Position numbers and translations under genes: made by a program. This document shows, one piece after another, positions 25,458 to 38,127 of a stretch of DNA of 64,000 nt (position 1 is its first letter; every line of letters begins with the position of its first letter). Source of the stretch: Dimorphilus gyrociliatus. Its lineage: Eukaryota; Annelida; Polychaeta; Dinophilidae. The notes beneath the pieces were generated by a model that was not told the origin of the DNA, ran no database searches, and saw only the letters and a program-made list of their open reading frames with translations. The stretch covers positions 740,819 to 804,818 of the forward strand of contig CAJFCJ010000007.1 in assembly GCA_904063045.1 (NCBI GenBank), read 5' to 3'.

Positions 25458-28400
25458 ATGTCTGACGTATCTAAGCCAAGTAAAAGAAGCTCGTGTTCTC
25501 ATGTCGATTGTATTGGGTCAACAACTTGGGACGATGTAGTCCGAAAGGTTATAACCTTCACTTAAAATTTTAGTCAGCAATACGGCATGATAGTCATCGT
25601 GAAGAGCGAAATTAAATTAAATACTCATCTTTAAATCAAAATCATTTAGAAATTCAACAAATTACATCTATTCATAATCATTTCGAATGTTGTAAGACAA
25701 ACACATACCTACTTAGTTTACCGACAATGTCATTCAAGTACTTTATCTCAACATGCACCCAAATGCAAACGCGATTAGCATTTTAAATAATTTATTTATA
25801 AATATATTCTTTTAGCTCGAAACCAAGGAGGGCTGTAATGACTGCGAGGTCTCCGATATGAATATGTGGTTGTGTTTAAGCTGTTTATACGTAGGTTGCG
25901 GAGAATCTAATAAGGATCATAGTGCCAGTCATTATCAGGTTAGAAATCTATAAAGTTACTCTTAAATACAGAAGCCCAATAGTTGTATTACTTGTTTATT
26001 TCAGCAAAACCGAGACCATAGCCTAACGCTCAACATGTCAACTCAAAGAGTATGGTGTTATGCGTGCGAAACGGAAGTTGTAAAAAATAATAATGATCCA
26101 CCACTTCTGTAAGTGTCAAGTGTTTTATTGAAATATTAAAAATTTTAGTCTAGAGTTGATTAAACAAAATGATAGTGTTGATTTGGAAAGAGAAGATGAA
26201 AAGAGCATTAACACCATAACTAACACTTTAAAATATGATAATTATACTGAAAATAAAGTAAAGAAATTGAAAGATTGTTTTGAAAATATGTCGTAAGATG
26301 CATTTACATCAAGTTTTACTTTATGAAGATTTTTATTCTTTTATTATAAAATATGATTTGAATTAATTCTTATTTTATTAATATTTTAGCTTGCATGATC
26401 GTTCTGTAACACCAAGACGAAGTCCGAAGAGGAATATTATTTCAACAGACTATTCCGATAGCGATGACGATAGCGATGGAGGAGCTAGAGGCTTAACCGG
26501 TTTGAAAAATATAGGAAATACTTGTTACTTTAATGCTGCCGTGCAGTGTCTTTCAAACTGCGAACCTCTCAAAAGATTCTTTCTCGATTGCCAAGGTTTT
26601 GTACGAACGGATCGAAAACCATATTTATGTAAATACTATCATAAGCTCATGCTAGAAATGTGGAGCAAGAAAAGATCACCATACGCCACACCAAATCAAG
26701 TTGTAAATGCCATAAAAATTGTTCACCCTATGTTTAAAGGTTTTATGCAACAAGATGCTCAAGAATTTCTAAGATGCTTCATGGACGAAATGCACGAAGA
26801 ACTTAAACAAACAGTTGAAACTGACATACCCGAGATAGGTGAAGGCGATAAAGTCAAAGTAGATTCACAAATGGAATCAAAATCAAAACCAGAAAATACC
26901 GATGATGACGGAGATAATAATAAAAAACCATCACCAAAATTAGCTAATATACCGGATGACAAAAAATTGGAAATGTCCGGTGACAGTCCGAATCGAAGCG
27001 AAAATGAGCCGAGAATGTATAAACCTGGGCCGGGAGCTTGTTCGAAAGATTATAAAATTAAATATAGAAGTATTATATCAGATTTATTCGAAGGAAAAGT
27101 TTTGAGCTCTGTACAATGTCTCACTTGTGAGAGAGTATCAACGACAGTTGAAACTTTTCAAGACCTATCTCTCCCTATTCCGTCGAAGGAGTGCTTGCAA
27201 CTCATTCAAAGTGGTCAAGTCAAATATCAAAATCCAGTAACTTCTACAGTCGGTGTCAGGGGGAGCTGCGGAGAAGTGCAGCAATCTTGGCTAACTTGGC
27301 TTTTTTCATTGTTTAAATCATGGTTCTGGGGGCCAAATATTCGACTGCAAGACTGCTTAGCTGCATTCTTCTCTGCTGACGAATTGAAGGGTGACAATAT
27401 GTATAGTTGTGAAAAGTGCAAATTGTTGAGAAATGGAGTGAAATATTCAAAGGTTGTAAACTTGCCAGAAATCTTATGCATTCACTTGAAGAGATTTCGC
27501 CATGAATTTCTCGGATCCACTAAAATTAATACTTTTGTCTCATTCCCAATCGAAGGCTTAGATATGGCTCCTTACACCACTCCAGACTGTAAGAACAAGA
27601 TTAAAGAGTACGACTTAACAGGCGTAATTGTACACCAAGGTACAGCCGGCGGAGGCCATTATACAGCTTACGCTTGTAACGCTCCTTCTCAATCGTGGTA
27701 CGAGTATGACGATCAATCCGTAACAGAAGTAGACATTCAAACCGTTGAGAGTGCTGAGGCTTACGTTCTTTTTTACAAGAAGAAAGAATCGAATGAAACT
27801 TTGAATCTTAGGCAAGTAGCTGCTCAACTGAATGAACAATCGCAATGTAGTCTTATGAAATTCTTTGTTTCTAAACAATGGATTAACAAATTCAACACGT
27901 GTGCAGAAACATCACCAATCGATAATTCAGATTTCCTTTGTAAGCATGGTGCTATACCACCATGTAAGTGGCCATACTTTGAAGAATTAGTGTACGAAGT
28001 TCCTCAACCATTATGGGAATTCTTGTACGAAAAATATGGAGGTGGACCTGCAGTTAATCATCTCCATCAATGCAATAGTTGCTTAGAGAACACTGAAAAA
28101 CTAAAAAGAAGACAAGAGGCAGAATTTGACCAATTTGTTCAGGTAAAATCATCTTTTAAAAATGAATTTTGATAATCAACTGCCCATATTTTATTATCAC
28201 TAATCTATTTTCTTTACCTAAACAACTACAACTTTTCAATTATATTAGTATTGAAATAGTTTACACTTTCAAAAACTCTACCAATTAATGAATAGAGCAT
28301 TTGAAGTTAAAATTTAAATAAGAAAAATATTACTTATTTTACGTATATTTTTCTATATATAAAACATTCTATCATTCTTAATCGATAATGTTCATTCAAT

Positions 28401-28713
28401 TCCTCAGTTTCATGAAAAATTTCGTCAAGACGATTCTCCTTGCGTAATATATGCAATCAACATGGCATGGTTTAGAAAATGGGAAGCATTTGTTAAAGGC
28501 AACCGTTCAACACCTCCTCCACCTATTGACAATACGGCCATAGCTAACGGCAGAAACGTTCGACCACGTTCAGACAGAGGTCAACTTTCGGCGGAAACAT
28601 GGAAGTTTCTAGTAGATATATATGGTGGTGGACCCGAACTCTTACTCAAAAGTCCAGACGTATCGCAAAATGAATGTAAAGTTCACAAGGAGGATGCAAA
28701 TTCACACAATTAG
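25458..28713 (+). CDS. USP33: Ubiquitin carboxyl-terminal hydrolase 20/33
   Basis: Deubiquitinase of the USP20/USP33 (VDU) group, whose known substrates include GPCRs and signalling proteins. Six exons: 25458-25547, 25816-25938, 26005-26108, 26149-26292, 26390-28142 and 28408-28713. They total 2520 bases, 839 residues, with all phases consistent. Domain order: N-terminal UBP zinc finger (CSHVDC, CNDCEVSDMNMWLCLSC, WCYACE); catalytic Cys box GLKNIGNTCYFNA (Cys about 199); a short acidic insert; Cys-x-x-Cys pairs CLTC and CEKC; His box GTAGGGHYTAYAC (His about 576); then two DUSP domains, each ending in a YGGGP signature. That order is specific to USP20/33. The central insert is shorter than in human USP20. 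The second DUSP is on its own last exon. Confidence 0.97.
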
Positions 28714-29570
28714 ATAAAAAAAAATTTTGCATAAATTTACCAAACATTACCTTTTCAGGCTTTTTACGTGAAAACTTTTCATCGTTTTTTTTTTGTGCAA
28801 AATTCCAAATAATATAGAGCTTTTTTTTATGTCATTGATGAAAGTTTGTTTGATATTATCCTCTTTTTTGTGAATTAGCATTAAATTATTTACAATGAAA
28901 AAAGAAAACATTAAACGTAGTTGCTTTTCATGCGAATGTGTCATTACGTAATTCTTAAAATTGATTGATTGATGTTAATATTTTCTTTCCATCTATTCGT
29001 ACTCTGTTTGTGAAGAGTACTATCGTGTCAACTACCAGAAAAAAATAAGAAAAATGTCAATAATTAAATAAAACGGATTTAAAATTTGATAAGGTTGCAA
29101 AAGGTTAATATGATAAATTTTTCGGCTACGGATCCAGTAATTAGTGAATGAGAAGATGTTATTTATTGCTTTATTGTTTTAATATGCTGCTTTATTAGTA
29201 TGATCATCAAATATTTATTAACTATTCACAAAACCCGATATGCGTATTAATTACCCTATTTAAAATAACAGTTTATAGATGTCAGTCTTCAGAGTAATTA
29301 TGAGCGCCATCTAGGGACGTGTTTACCCTGAATAAAATGGACGGATGATAATTAATAAATCCCTATATTTTCGTGATTGAATAATATTAGTACTTCACTT
29401 TAAAAAAGATAACATTTCATAGTGAGTCATAGAAAATAGCACAAGAATTTTAATACAGGTAAGGGTTACCTTTTGTTAAATTTCGTATAGAACGCATATT
29501 CCTTTTAGGCCTTACAAAGACCGAGAACTTAGATTTAGCTCAGACCTAAATCTGCGAATTGAAGGCAAGT
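28714..29570. other. Intergenic spacer, USP20/33 3' flank to Ig/DB/FN3 gene
   Basis: 857 bases, A/T-rich. It holds the USP20/33 3' UTR and the upstream region of the next plus-strand gene. No gene or strong motif was recognised. Confidence 0.5.
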
Positions 29571-32500
29571 ATGAATAACATCGTGCTTTTAGTTGCTACT
29601 ACTTTTGTGGTCATTTTAACGGCATCTTGTGAGTTGATATCGAGCAATTAATTGTTAAAAAACATAAACTTATTATCTTTCAAAAAGGCGATGATATAAA
29701 AGTGTCGGTCACTCCAAAACAAGCCGATATAGAAGAATATGAGTATGTTCGCTTGAAATGTATTGTTATAAATTCTGCAGATGAGAAGGTAACAAAAAAA
29801 AACACTTCCTAAATTATTCATTTCTTCCTTCCAAAATATAATATATAATAATTTTAGAAAATCTTTTATATTACAAATTATCATGTGATCTATCGATTCG
29901 ATCTATTCATAGGGTATTTATTTATTTATTGATTGGGTGAATTTCTAGGTAATCTGGGAAAGAAAAGACGCAAGTATGGTCATAAGTGAAGATGATGTCA
30001 TTAAAGCTGATTCAAAGCTCTTCTCCGTTACTTTCGAAGGTTTGTGTTCATCTATAAAAAAATTCATTAGTTACGGTGGTTGCATTCATAATATTTAACC
30101 TTATTTTATTGACTTTTCCGTGGACTTACGAGTTCAAAATTATTGACCAAACTCTACAATACATTCTATGGATTGACTGATCGACTTATTTTAATTATTA
30201 CCTATCTATAACAGCTAAGGAAAGTACCAAAACCAGCGTTCTTACGATTCGAGGAGCTACGAGAAACGAACACGGTACCTACCAATGCAGAGTGAAAGAT
30301 ATAAGTGCTGTTGCAAAAGTTGTAGTCAAAGGATTACCTACTCCACAACCTGCGGAGGGAGCTGATTTTACGAGTATTTATTCTTTATCTTTATTCAAAA
30401 TTATACTAATCTAAGCCTACTACGGTAGCAATAACTTCAATCCTTAAGCAATAGATCTGACCAATACAGTATAGTCTTAAAATAGTGTGAGTAAGAAATA
30501 GATTAAGATACAAAGAGTTGTAAGGGTTGTAAGCCATTGATTATGAAAAGCTCTATTCTGCACATATAGCAACCAGAAAACTCATGAAAAACTTATTGAT
30601 TTTTCTCGGATATCATTGTGTTTGTTGTTGATTTTATTGCATTTTGGAGAAATTCTCCAACGTTAATTAATAAATATTTAGAAATTCTCCTAATCCTTGA
30701 ATTGATATGCTTTTTATGTCCTATTATGCAACTAGGGCTTGATAAATTTTTATAATTGAGAAATATCTATTTTATTACAGAATGCTGTATTCAGAAAAAA
30801 GTTTCAAAATCTTGTTTGCCAGCCTGCAAACCCTCAACTAGAGGAGATGATTTTGACATAACCCATTGTTCGGCCGATGTTGACAAACTTATCCATTGCG
30901 GTAGCGATGGAAGAAATCACATCAACTGTTGTTCTAGAAACAATGTTCACCCTACATGTTATGATGTTTGTGCACCGCCGGCAGGCAAAATATTCGGAGA
31001 CAAGTATCTACATTGCCTTCACACATTGGATAATATCATTCAATGCTTCGAAGAAGGACAGGTAGTTTATTTTTTTATGTTGAATTGTGTTACCGTAGTA
31101 ACATATAAAAATATTTGTAAACTTATCGATTACGGAACAGTACAATTGATATAAAGTCTTTTCAGCATAAAATATTTGTTTAACGCTATTAAATTTCCTT
31201 TAGGGTTCACTACCTTCAAAACCTACAGATTTAGAAATAACGTCCAAAGATGAATCATCTTTAACACTTAAATGGACTGCATCTTCTTTAAAAGGCGTTG
31301 TGTATTATGTTCACTATCGAGCAGTAACAGATTCCAGTTTTACTAGTAAATTATCAACTGAAACCACCTACAAGATAGAGAATCTGAAAAAAAATGAACT
31401 ATATTACATTTATGTTGTTGCTAAAGGACAACATGGATTTTCCTTACCTTCTAGTCAAATAAGGGACTATACAAAAGGACAAGTTATAATCAAGGATGAT
31501 ATAGTTATGAAAAAATGCTGCGAAACCCAAGGTATAAGGAAGGAATGCGTCAAAAATTTATGTACAGCTGAGGGCGAACGAAATAGTGCCGGTGTAGTTG
31601 CTTGTCACGAATATAGGACAAAGTTTTATCAATGCCTGATAAAAAATGAAGATCATACATCTTGTTGTAAGCGTCGTGGAGTAAATCCAACGTGTTATAA
31701 TATGTGTGATGGAACTTTAGACGTTACTGACAACTATGATAATTGCCAGTACTGGTTACCAACTATATTGTCATGTGTTGATGAAGGAGGTGTAAGCCTA
31801 CCCGAAATACCAAAAAGCGTTCGCGTTTTAAATGTCAGAAAAACCGAAGCAGATATAAGCTGGAGGATTAAAGATAAAATCACTGATTTTATAATCAGTT
31901 ACTATCCTATAGGGATGGTTACTGAAACGAAATCAACAACCACTTCTGAGACAAAAGTTACTTTAAAAAGTTTAAATGAGGATACTATATATTTTGTTGC
32001 TGTTCAATCAGTTAACGGTTCTACGAGATCCTTGAAATCGACAGAAGTTAGCTTTCTGACCAATGATGAAAGCGACTTAATTAATCCAAATCTTCCTCCA
32101 AAATCTAATCCCTATGATGAAAAAAAATGCTGTAAGGATAACAATGTAACGGCCACTTGCATGGAGTTTTGTTCATATGGTCTGAATCTTGCAAATATAA
32201 ATACAGAAAATTTAATTAATTGTGTATCAAATAATAATTTTGGTTCTATAATATCATGTGGCAACGCTGGACGAGATAATAGAAGATGTTGTGTTGATAG
32301 ACGCGTTTCTCGTAATTGTATTGACAAATGCAAATATTCAGAATCTAAAGATGGAAAATTAAATTGGCTTTTATCTGAAAACATGTGTCTCTTAGACCTA
32401 CCGTCGATGATAGATTGTATGGAAGAAGGTATTAAAAATCTTCCCAGTGCACCAAGAGGGGTCAAACTAGTTAGTTTAACAACTCATTCTATTACTATTG

Positions 32501-34870
32501 AATGGCAATATCCAGAATATCTTAGTGACAAAATCACAAATTTCCGAGTTTTCGTTGATAAAAACCCAGAGCCTCCTGTTGAGAAGAAACTAAACAAGGC
32601 TGTTATCCATAATCTTAAGCCTAACACTCAATATGAAGTATACGTTATTGCCGGAGCTTCTTCCGGAACCAGTTTACCAAGTGAATCTATTGTCGTCAGA
32701 ACATTACCCGGAGATAATTCAACCTATTTAGTATTGAACGTAACTGATTGTTGCAAAGAGCAAAAAGTTTCATCATCATGTATGGAAGCTTGTTCAGGGA
32801 ACATTCCATTAAATCTGTACCAATGCAGAGATAATTTGACTACTATTTTAAATTGTGCTGCAAAAAGTAAACCACGTCCTGATTGCTGTAAAACAGCTAA
32901 CCTGGGTAGCTGTTTGTCTACGTGCAACAGTGGTGATTCAACTGGTTCACATCCTGCTTTGAGGTGTTCGACGTCATCCCTGAAGAAATATATCTCTTGC
33001 CTTAACGAGGGAGCTCTTCTCCCAGAAGTACCCAAAGATTTTATTATAATAGAAAGAACACAATATTCTCTAACGTTTTCTTGGAAGCAGTCGGATGATC
33101 CAGGTGTTAGTTATAACATCTATTATAAATTTTTAACTGGAACTGAATCTTGGGTAAGTAATATATTTAAAAATTTGTTTTAATACAATTTCTTTACTAT
33201 AACTTATTCAGAATAAAAGAACTAATGTAACATCACCGATAAAACTTTCGAATTTGGAAGCTGGTACTTTCTATCAAGTTTATCTCGTGGCGGTTAACAA
33301 ATATGGAGAAGGTTCAAAAGAGATTTTCCATGTACAAACTGCTCATGATCAGAATATACCGAAATTATTTATTACTTCCAAACCTACAACTATAGATAAA
33401 CCTTTGAAGAAAGGTTCTGTAACGCTTACATGCAATGTATTAGCTAATCCTGAGCCAAAAGTTACTTGGAAGTTTGAAGATACCGACTTCAAAAAGAGTC
33501 AAATAACTTTTGAAATAAGCCAAAAAACTCAAGGAATTTATACTTGCCGGCCTGAGAATAATAGTTCCTCCATTAGCACCCATGTTTACATAAAATTTTT
33601 GGAAAAACCCAAAATATCGGTAAAACCAGTCTTCAAACGTAAAATAATTAGTGAGGGATATTCCTTTGGAGAAATTACTTGCTCATTCAAAGGATGGCCA
33701 AGCGTTGTATGGTTAAAAAATGATAAAGAAATTGAATATGGTAAAGAGGAAAACTATCATCTCAATGTAGCTAGTGAAGAAAATAAAGTAGATCATACAT
33801 TTGTTTCTACGCTTGATTTTAGCCCAATCCAACCAGGGGATAATGGAAAATATACTTGCAAAGGTAAAAATGATTTAGGAAGCGCTAAAGAAGATATAAC
33901 AGTAAATGTTGATGAAGGAAATCCAGAAATATTAAATAAATTTACCAAATGTTGCCAGTCTGCTGTCTCAGAAAAATGTAAGAAATCTTGCGGTAAAGTA
34001 GTAAACGGGTCTCCATGTGGAATCGAAATTTCAAGATCTCTGGAATGTGTCAGATTGGTTCCAAAATCAATTCCATCAGACTTGAAAATAGTACAATCAA
34101 AGGAATGTATAAAATTAACGTGGAGTTATCCAACAAAAGGATCTTTGGTGAAAAAGTATGAAATAGAACTTTTCAAGTCAAATAAACGAATTAAAATATA
34201 TAAAAGCAAAAATTTACAAGCAACCTTTTGCATTGGACCAAATATGGAAGCGAGTACTAAATATACAGCTTCGGTAATCAGCTATCAAATTACGAATAGA
34301 AAGTCGTCAAGTCTAACAAATATTGATTTTACAACTCCAAACGAGAAACCAGGCAAACCAACGAATATAAAACAAACTAAAGGAGAAGCTATTACCTTTT
34401 CATGGTCACCGCCAAAGGATTATCCTTATTTGGTAAAAAGTTATAGAATATCTTACAACTTGCAGAAAAAATCCAAAACAGAACCAAAAACTTTAGAAAC
34501 AAAGGTCGTCGATTTTAATGTTACATCAATTACCTTAAAACTTGATCCTACTAAAAAATACTCATTCAATTTTCAATCTGTTGGAAGTTTAGGATCGAGT
34601 CCAAAAACTCATTTGGACGTACAACCAACAAAATCCGATAAAGCAACGAAGAAAAAGATCAGCAAAACAAATGCTGCCGCTATTGTTGTTCCTATACTCA
34701 TTTGTCTTGTAGTAATAGCTGGCGCTGTTGGTGCTTTCTGGTGGTTTAGAATAAGGAGAAGACCATTCGGTTATTCAACTTCTGCTACTGAACATAGCGT
34801 CGCTTTCGAGAATCCAGGTTACGGCAATCTATCAGATGGTAAAATAGGAATATCCGGAGAAGGATATTAA
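29571..34870 (+). CDS. Cell-surface Ig-like, DB-module and fibronectin type III protein
   Basis: Single-pass surface protein of unknown function, similar in architecture to the nematode Ig-like and FN3-domain (DB module) proteins. Seven exons: 29571-29628, 29688-29788, 29949-30039, 30215-30373, 30781-31061, 31204-33153 and 33212-34870 (4299 bases, 1432 residues). Order: signal peptide (MNNIVLLVATTFVVILTAS); Ig (YQCRVKD near 125); four DB-FN3 units, with DB modules starting KCCIQKK (about 138), KCCETQG (about 333), KCCKDNN (about 538) and DCCKEQK (about 745), each closing with a CxxEG-type end just before an FN3; two Ig domains (about 930-1118); a shortened DB (KCCQSAV, about 1126); two FN3; a transmembrane helix (about 1367-1391); and a 41-residue tail with FENPGYGNL (an NPxY motif). 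The architecture implies adhesion or receptor function; no ligand can be inferred. Confidence 0.9.
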
Positions 34871-35125
34871 ATTTGATTGATAGTTGAAAGAGATGTATAA
34901 AATTAACTAAACAAATTACCAAATAAAAACATTATTAAAATTTATTGTTTATTAAAAAATTAAACATGTTGTCCACAAAACATCTGTGATTTCTTTATTA
35001 TTTTCAAATGTGATAGAATTGTCCTTTTTATACAAAAACGGATAGTACACGAATCTCTAATACAAAATAAACTAAAGAATGAATATTTAAATTACTGTGA
35101 TTATCTAAATATATTATTATTTCTT

Positions 35126-36250
35126 TCAATATCGATTTGATTTTTCCTGTCTCAGGTTAACTTCCTTTCTTCTTTCGTACGAATTTACCGCAGTTGATGA
35201 AGTTGATGAGAAATTTTCAGAGCTATTCTGAAAACTTCTATTCTTAATTAGCTTGGCTAATTCCCTTCTAAACTTTGATCCCGTCATACAATAGATATAG
35301 AAATTTACTGCATTATTTGAATAACCGATAACAGTTACAGTGATAATGTACAACTGATGAGTTGGTGGTTGACCAGGCTCTTTAAAATAATATAGAAATA
35401 TCTTATAGAATGATGGAAAAGTTGCAATAAAAAAATATAAGGAAACACAGATAAGTGTTATAGTTAGCTGCAGTGTTTTTCTATCGTACGAAAATTTTCT
35501 TTGTTTCTCAGATATTAAATCATGTCTCTTCTTTGTCGATCTTATAACATGAACAATTAATCCAATATTAATAATTAAAAGTAATATAGAAGGTATAATA
35601 CAATACATAAGAGCGTCGAAAGGTATTAAAACATCGTATAAGAATATTCTAGCCGATTCTGAAATTCCACTACAGAATAAACCAGTTTCCCATTTATTTT
35701 TCGGATTTCTCATTACGTCAACCTGCCCAGTTATGTAATAGTAAGGATGAAAGAAAATCACAAATATGCATATTATAGAAATGCATACAATTGATGATCT
35801 AGATTTTGTACATATTAGTTTAGATTTTGTTGGTAGGAATATATAGATACTTCTATCAATTGTCATGGCAACAATTAGCCAAGAACTCCCCTCACTAAAT
35901 GACAAGCTACCATGGAAAATGAATGCACATACAAAGTATTTTAAAAATGGTTGAGATAATTCCACAAAGCCAACATAAAACTTCAAAGTCATAAAGATAC
36001 AATTAAATATTAAACTTAACGAATCGACAACAGCCAAAAATCTTAAATAAACAGATGTGGTCGAATCTGCCATTGAATTTCTACTGAAAACAATAAAACT
36101 TAGTGTATTACCAATTAAACCAATTATTAAGATTAGTGCTGAAGCTGTTGAAACACCAATGACAATGTCTTTCATATTCTGAGAACTTTGCGGTGGAGGT
36201 TGTGGTGGTCCAGCTTCCGGGGGAAATTCATTAAGATTTGATAAATTCAT
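35126..36250 (-). CDS. Rhodopsin-family G protein-coupled receptor, orphan
   Basis: Single-exon receptor of 374 residues with seven hydrophobic helices. Seen: an extracellular Asn-Leu-Ser glycosylation site at the N-terminus, then a Pro-rich stretch; TM1 GN (LIGNTLSFIVF); a TM3 end reading IDRSIYIFLP, where DRY/W is usual; TM6 with TFPSFY; and TM7 NNAVNFYIYC in place of NPxxY, followed by the amphipathic start KFRRELAKL. The Cys in the TM3 region (FVCAFIF) and Cys in loop 2 (GLFCSG) could form the conserved disulphide. The tail is Ser/Asn-rich. The layout resembles the divergent, intronless peptide- or chemo-receptor families expanded in lophotrochozoans. No ligand can be assigned. It lies tail-to-tail with the Ig/DB/FN3 gene, 255 bases apart. 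Confidence 0.85.
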   Translation of the reverse strand: MNLSNLNEFPPEAGPPQPPPQSSQNMKDIVIGVSTASALILIIGLIGNTLSFIVFSRNSMADSTTSVYLRFLAVVDSLSLIFNCIFMTLKFYVGFVELSQPFLKYFVCAFIFHGSLSFSEGSSWLIVAMTIDRSIYIFLPTKSKLICTKSRSSIVCISIICIFVIFFHPYYYITGQVDVMRNPKNKWETGLFCSGISESARIFLYDVLIPFDALMYCIIPSILLLIINIGLIVHVIRSTKKRHDLISEKQRKFSYDRKTLQLTITLICVSLYFFIATFPSFYKIFLYYFKEPGQPPTHQLYIITVTVIGYSNNAVNFYIYCMTGSKFRRELAKLIKNRSFQNSSENFSSTSSTAVNSYERRKEVNLRQEKSNRY

Positions 36251-36647
36251 CTTTCTCCTCAGTACAAAAGTTTTTTTTTATGAGATATTAGAACTACTGA
36301 AACGGTTGGCAAGCAGCTAGGCAAAAAGCTCCTCTGAGATCGAAATTATATATACTTGTATATAGCGTGTTAAAAAGATGATAATGGAGCCAATGTTTCT
36401 CTTTGTTTTTGCATGCATCACACAACAATAGCGCAAGTTTTTATTCTAAGGTTGCTGAAATAGCCTAAGGAATAATATCGAAAATTAATCTTTTTTTAAA
36501 TTTTAGTTAGAGAAAAAGCAACAAAGAATTCGATAATGTATTAAAAGAGATTTCTTTTGTTATTCCGTTCTTTTGTATGTACATATAGTTTTAAGTAAAT
36601 GCTTGATTAAAAAAACAAGAGGTAAGCGTTTGAGTTTTTTTACAGGT
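36251..36647. other. GPCR upstream region and SLC7A6OS 3' flank
   Basis: 397 bases of A/T-rich DNA upstream of the GPCR start. No open frame or strong motif was recognised. Confidence 0.45.
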
Positions 36648-37796
36648 TTAGCTATCCATTCCGAGTTCTTTCATAACTCGAGATTTATAATCTTCATATG
36701 ACACTTTTCCTCCTCTATCGTCATCACTAACGTCTGAGTGATCAGGACTAGCTGTATATTATAAAAAACTTATTAAGTAACGAAGCATTCACTTTCATTT
36801 GAATGTAACCTTCTATAGTCCATTCCTTCATTGCCTGAGTTATTTCACTTTCGTCGTAGTAACTCTGCACGTCTGTATGATTTAATTTCATTTAAAAATC
36901 ATAAAACATTATTAAACTTAATTACGTACATTTCGTATAATCGTCATCTTCTACATCGTCATCAAAATTTTCAGGATCAATATAATGAGGATCCTCGTCA
37001 GGATAGTCGTTACGATAGTTTCCTTCGTCATTGCTGTCGTCATCATCTTCATAAGCTTGATCATCGCTATCGTCACCGCACCTTTAAAGTTAAGTGAGTA
37101 AAATATTTACTAAAGGTTTAAATAAAATATACAGCTTGTTTACCTATATTGATTTAAAATTACATCGTTAAATACAGGTCTGATATCCAATATTTCATCT
37201 ATTCGAGGATCTCCAAAATCTCCTTTATTATAATAGTAGACATCGTAAACGTATTCCAAATCTGACTGGGTTCGAATCATCTCTTCGCCGTTACATCCGA
37301 GTTTTTCCTCAGTTTCTTTCTTATCGTCGGTGGTTATATCGAGAAGAGTATACTTGTTGTCTAGATTTTTTTTTTCAGTTTCAAGTTCACCGTCCAAGCT
37401 ATCTAATTCGATTGCTCTTTTTTCCGAGACGATTTTGTAACGTCCGGACTTGCTTGACGATTGCTTAATATCTCTATTATCTTCCTTAAAATCGCCCAAC
37501 TCATGTCTTTTATATTCTCGTTGTAATTTATCTTTTTTAATGGCCGATTTAACATGCGGTACGACCTTATCCTATCAAAAACAGTTTAGTTCAAATTATC
37601 GAATTGGTTGTTATGTTTTAATCATTACCTCAGGTTGAACAGTCCCGGCAAATTTAAACACTTGTTCTTGATCTTTTATACCCTCTTCGGATTTAGAAGC
37701 TACGCCATTTTCCAGTCTAGCTCTTTTACGACTAAAGACTAAAGAGTCTGCTGGTTTTTCATCTCTCCGCCTTTTAACTCTTACGATAGTTGCCAT
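36648..37796 (-). CDS. SLC7A6OS: Probable RNA polymerase II nuclear localization protein SLC7A6OS (Iwr1)
   Basis: Iwr1-type adaptor that helps import assembled RNA polymerase II. Five exons, minus strand: 37796-37629, 37571-37144, 37081-36930, 36872-36810 and 36751-36648. They total 915 bases, 304 residues, in consistent phase. Seen: a basic N-terminus MATIVRVKRRRDEKPADSLV, matching the conserved VLRVKRKR-type start; the Iwr1 core YVYDVYYYNKGDFGDPRIDEI; and a strongly acidic C-terminal half (DDSDDQAYEDDDDSNDEGN, then NYRNDYPDEDP), ending VMKELGMDS. The human protein is about 309 residues, so it is complete. It is head-to-head with NAA25, 331 bases between starts. Confidence 0.92.
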
Positions 37797-38127
37797 ATTT
37801 TCAAAATTCAGGATATCCTTTCGACGAATATAAAAATACTCACGAATAACCGTTGACTCTAAGAGACAGCGTAATTTGAAAAGCTGGTAGGACTAAAACG
37901 CAGACGGTGCTGGTTTAAAGGTCGTATAAGAAAGTTTTAAACTCGGCTCACTTGTTGCATCTCTTAATACTGCAATACTCATTGTTTCTACACTCGTATT
38001 GAACCATTTTAGACAGATATAATCTTGAAATCTTAAGTAATTAACTAATAATGTACCAAATGAACTGTGTTTAACACTGGGTTTTAGTTAACCACTCGAT
38101 AGATCATTGATTGACAGTCTCACCGAC
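37797..38127. promoter_or_regulatory. SLC7A6OS/NAA25 divergent promoter
   Basis: 331 bases between two divergent start codons, so it must hold both promoters. No palindromic E-box or E2F site of the kind at 912-954 was found. Confidence 0.5.
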
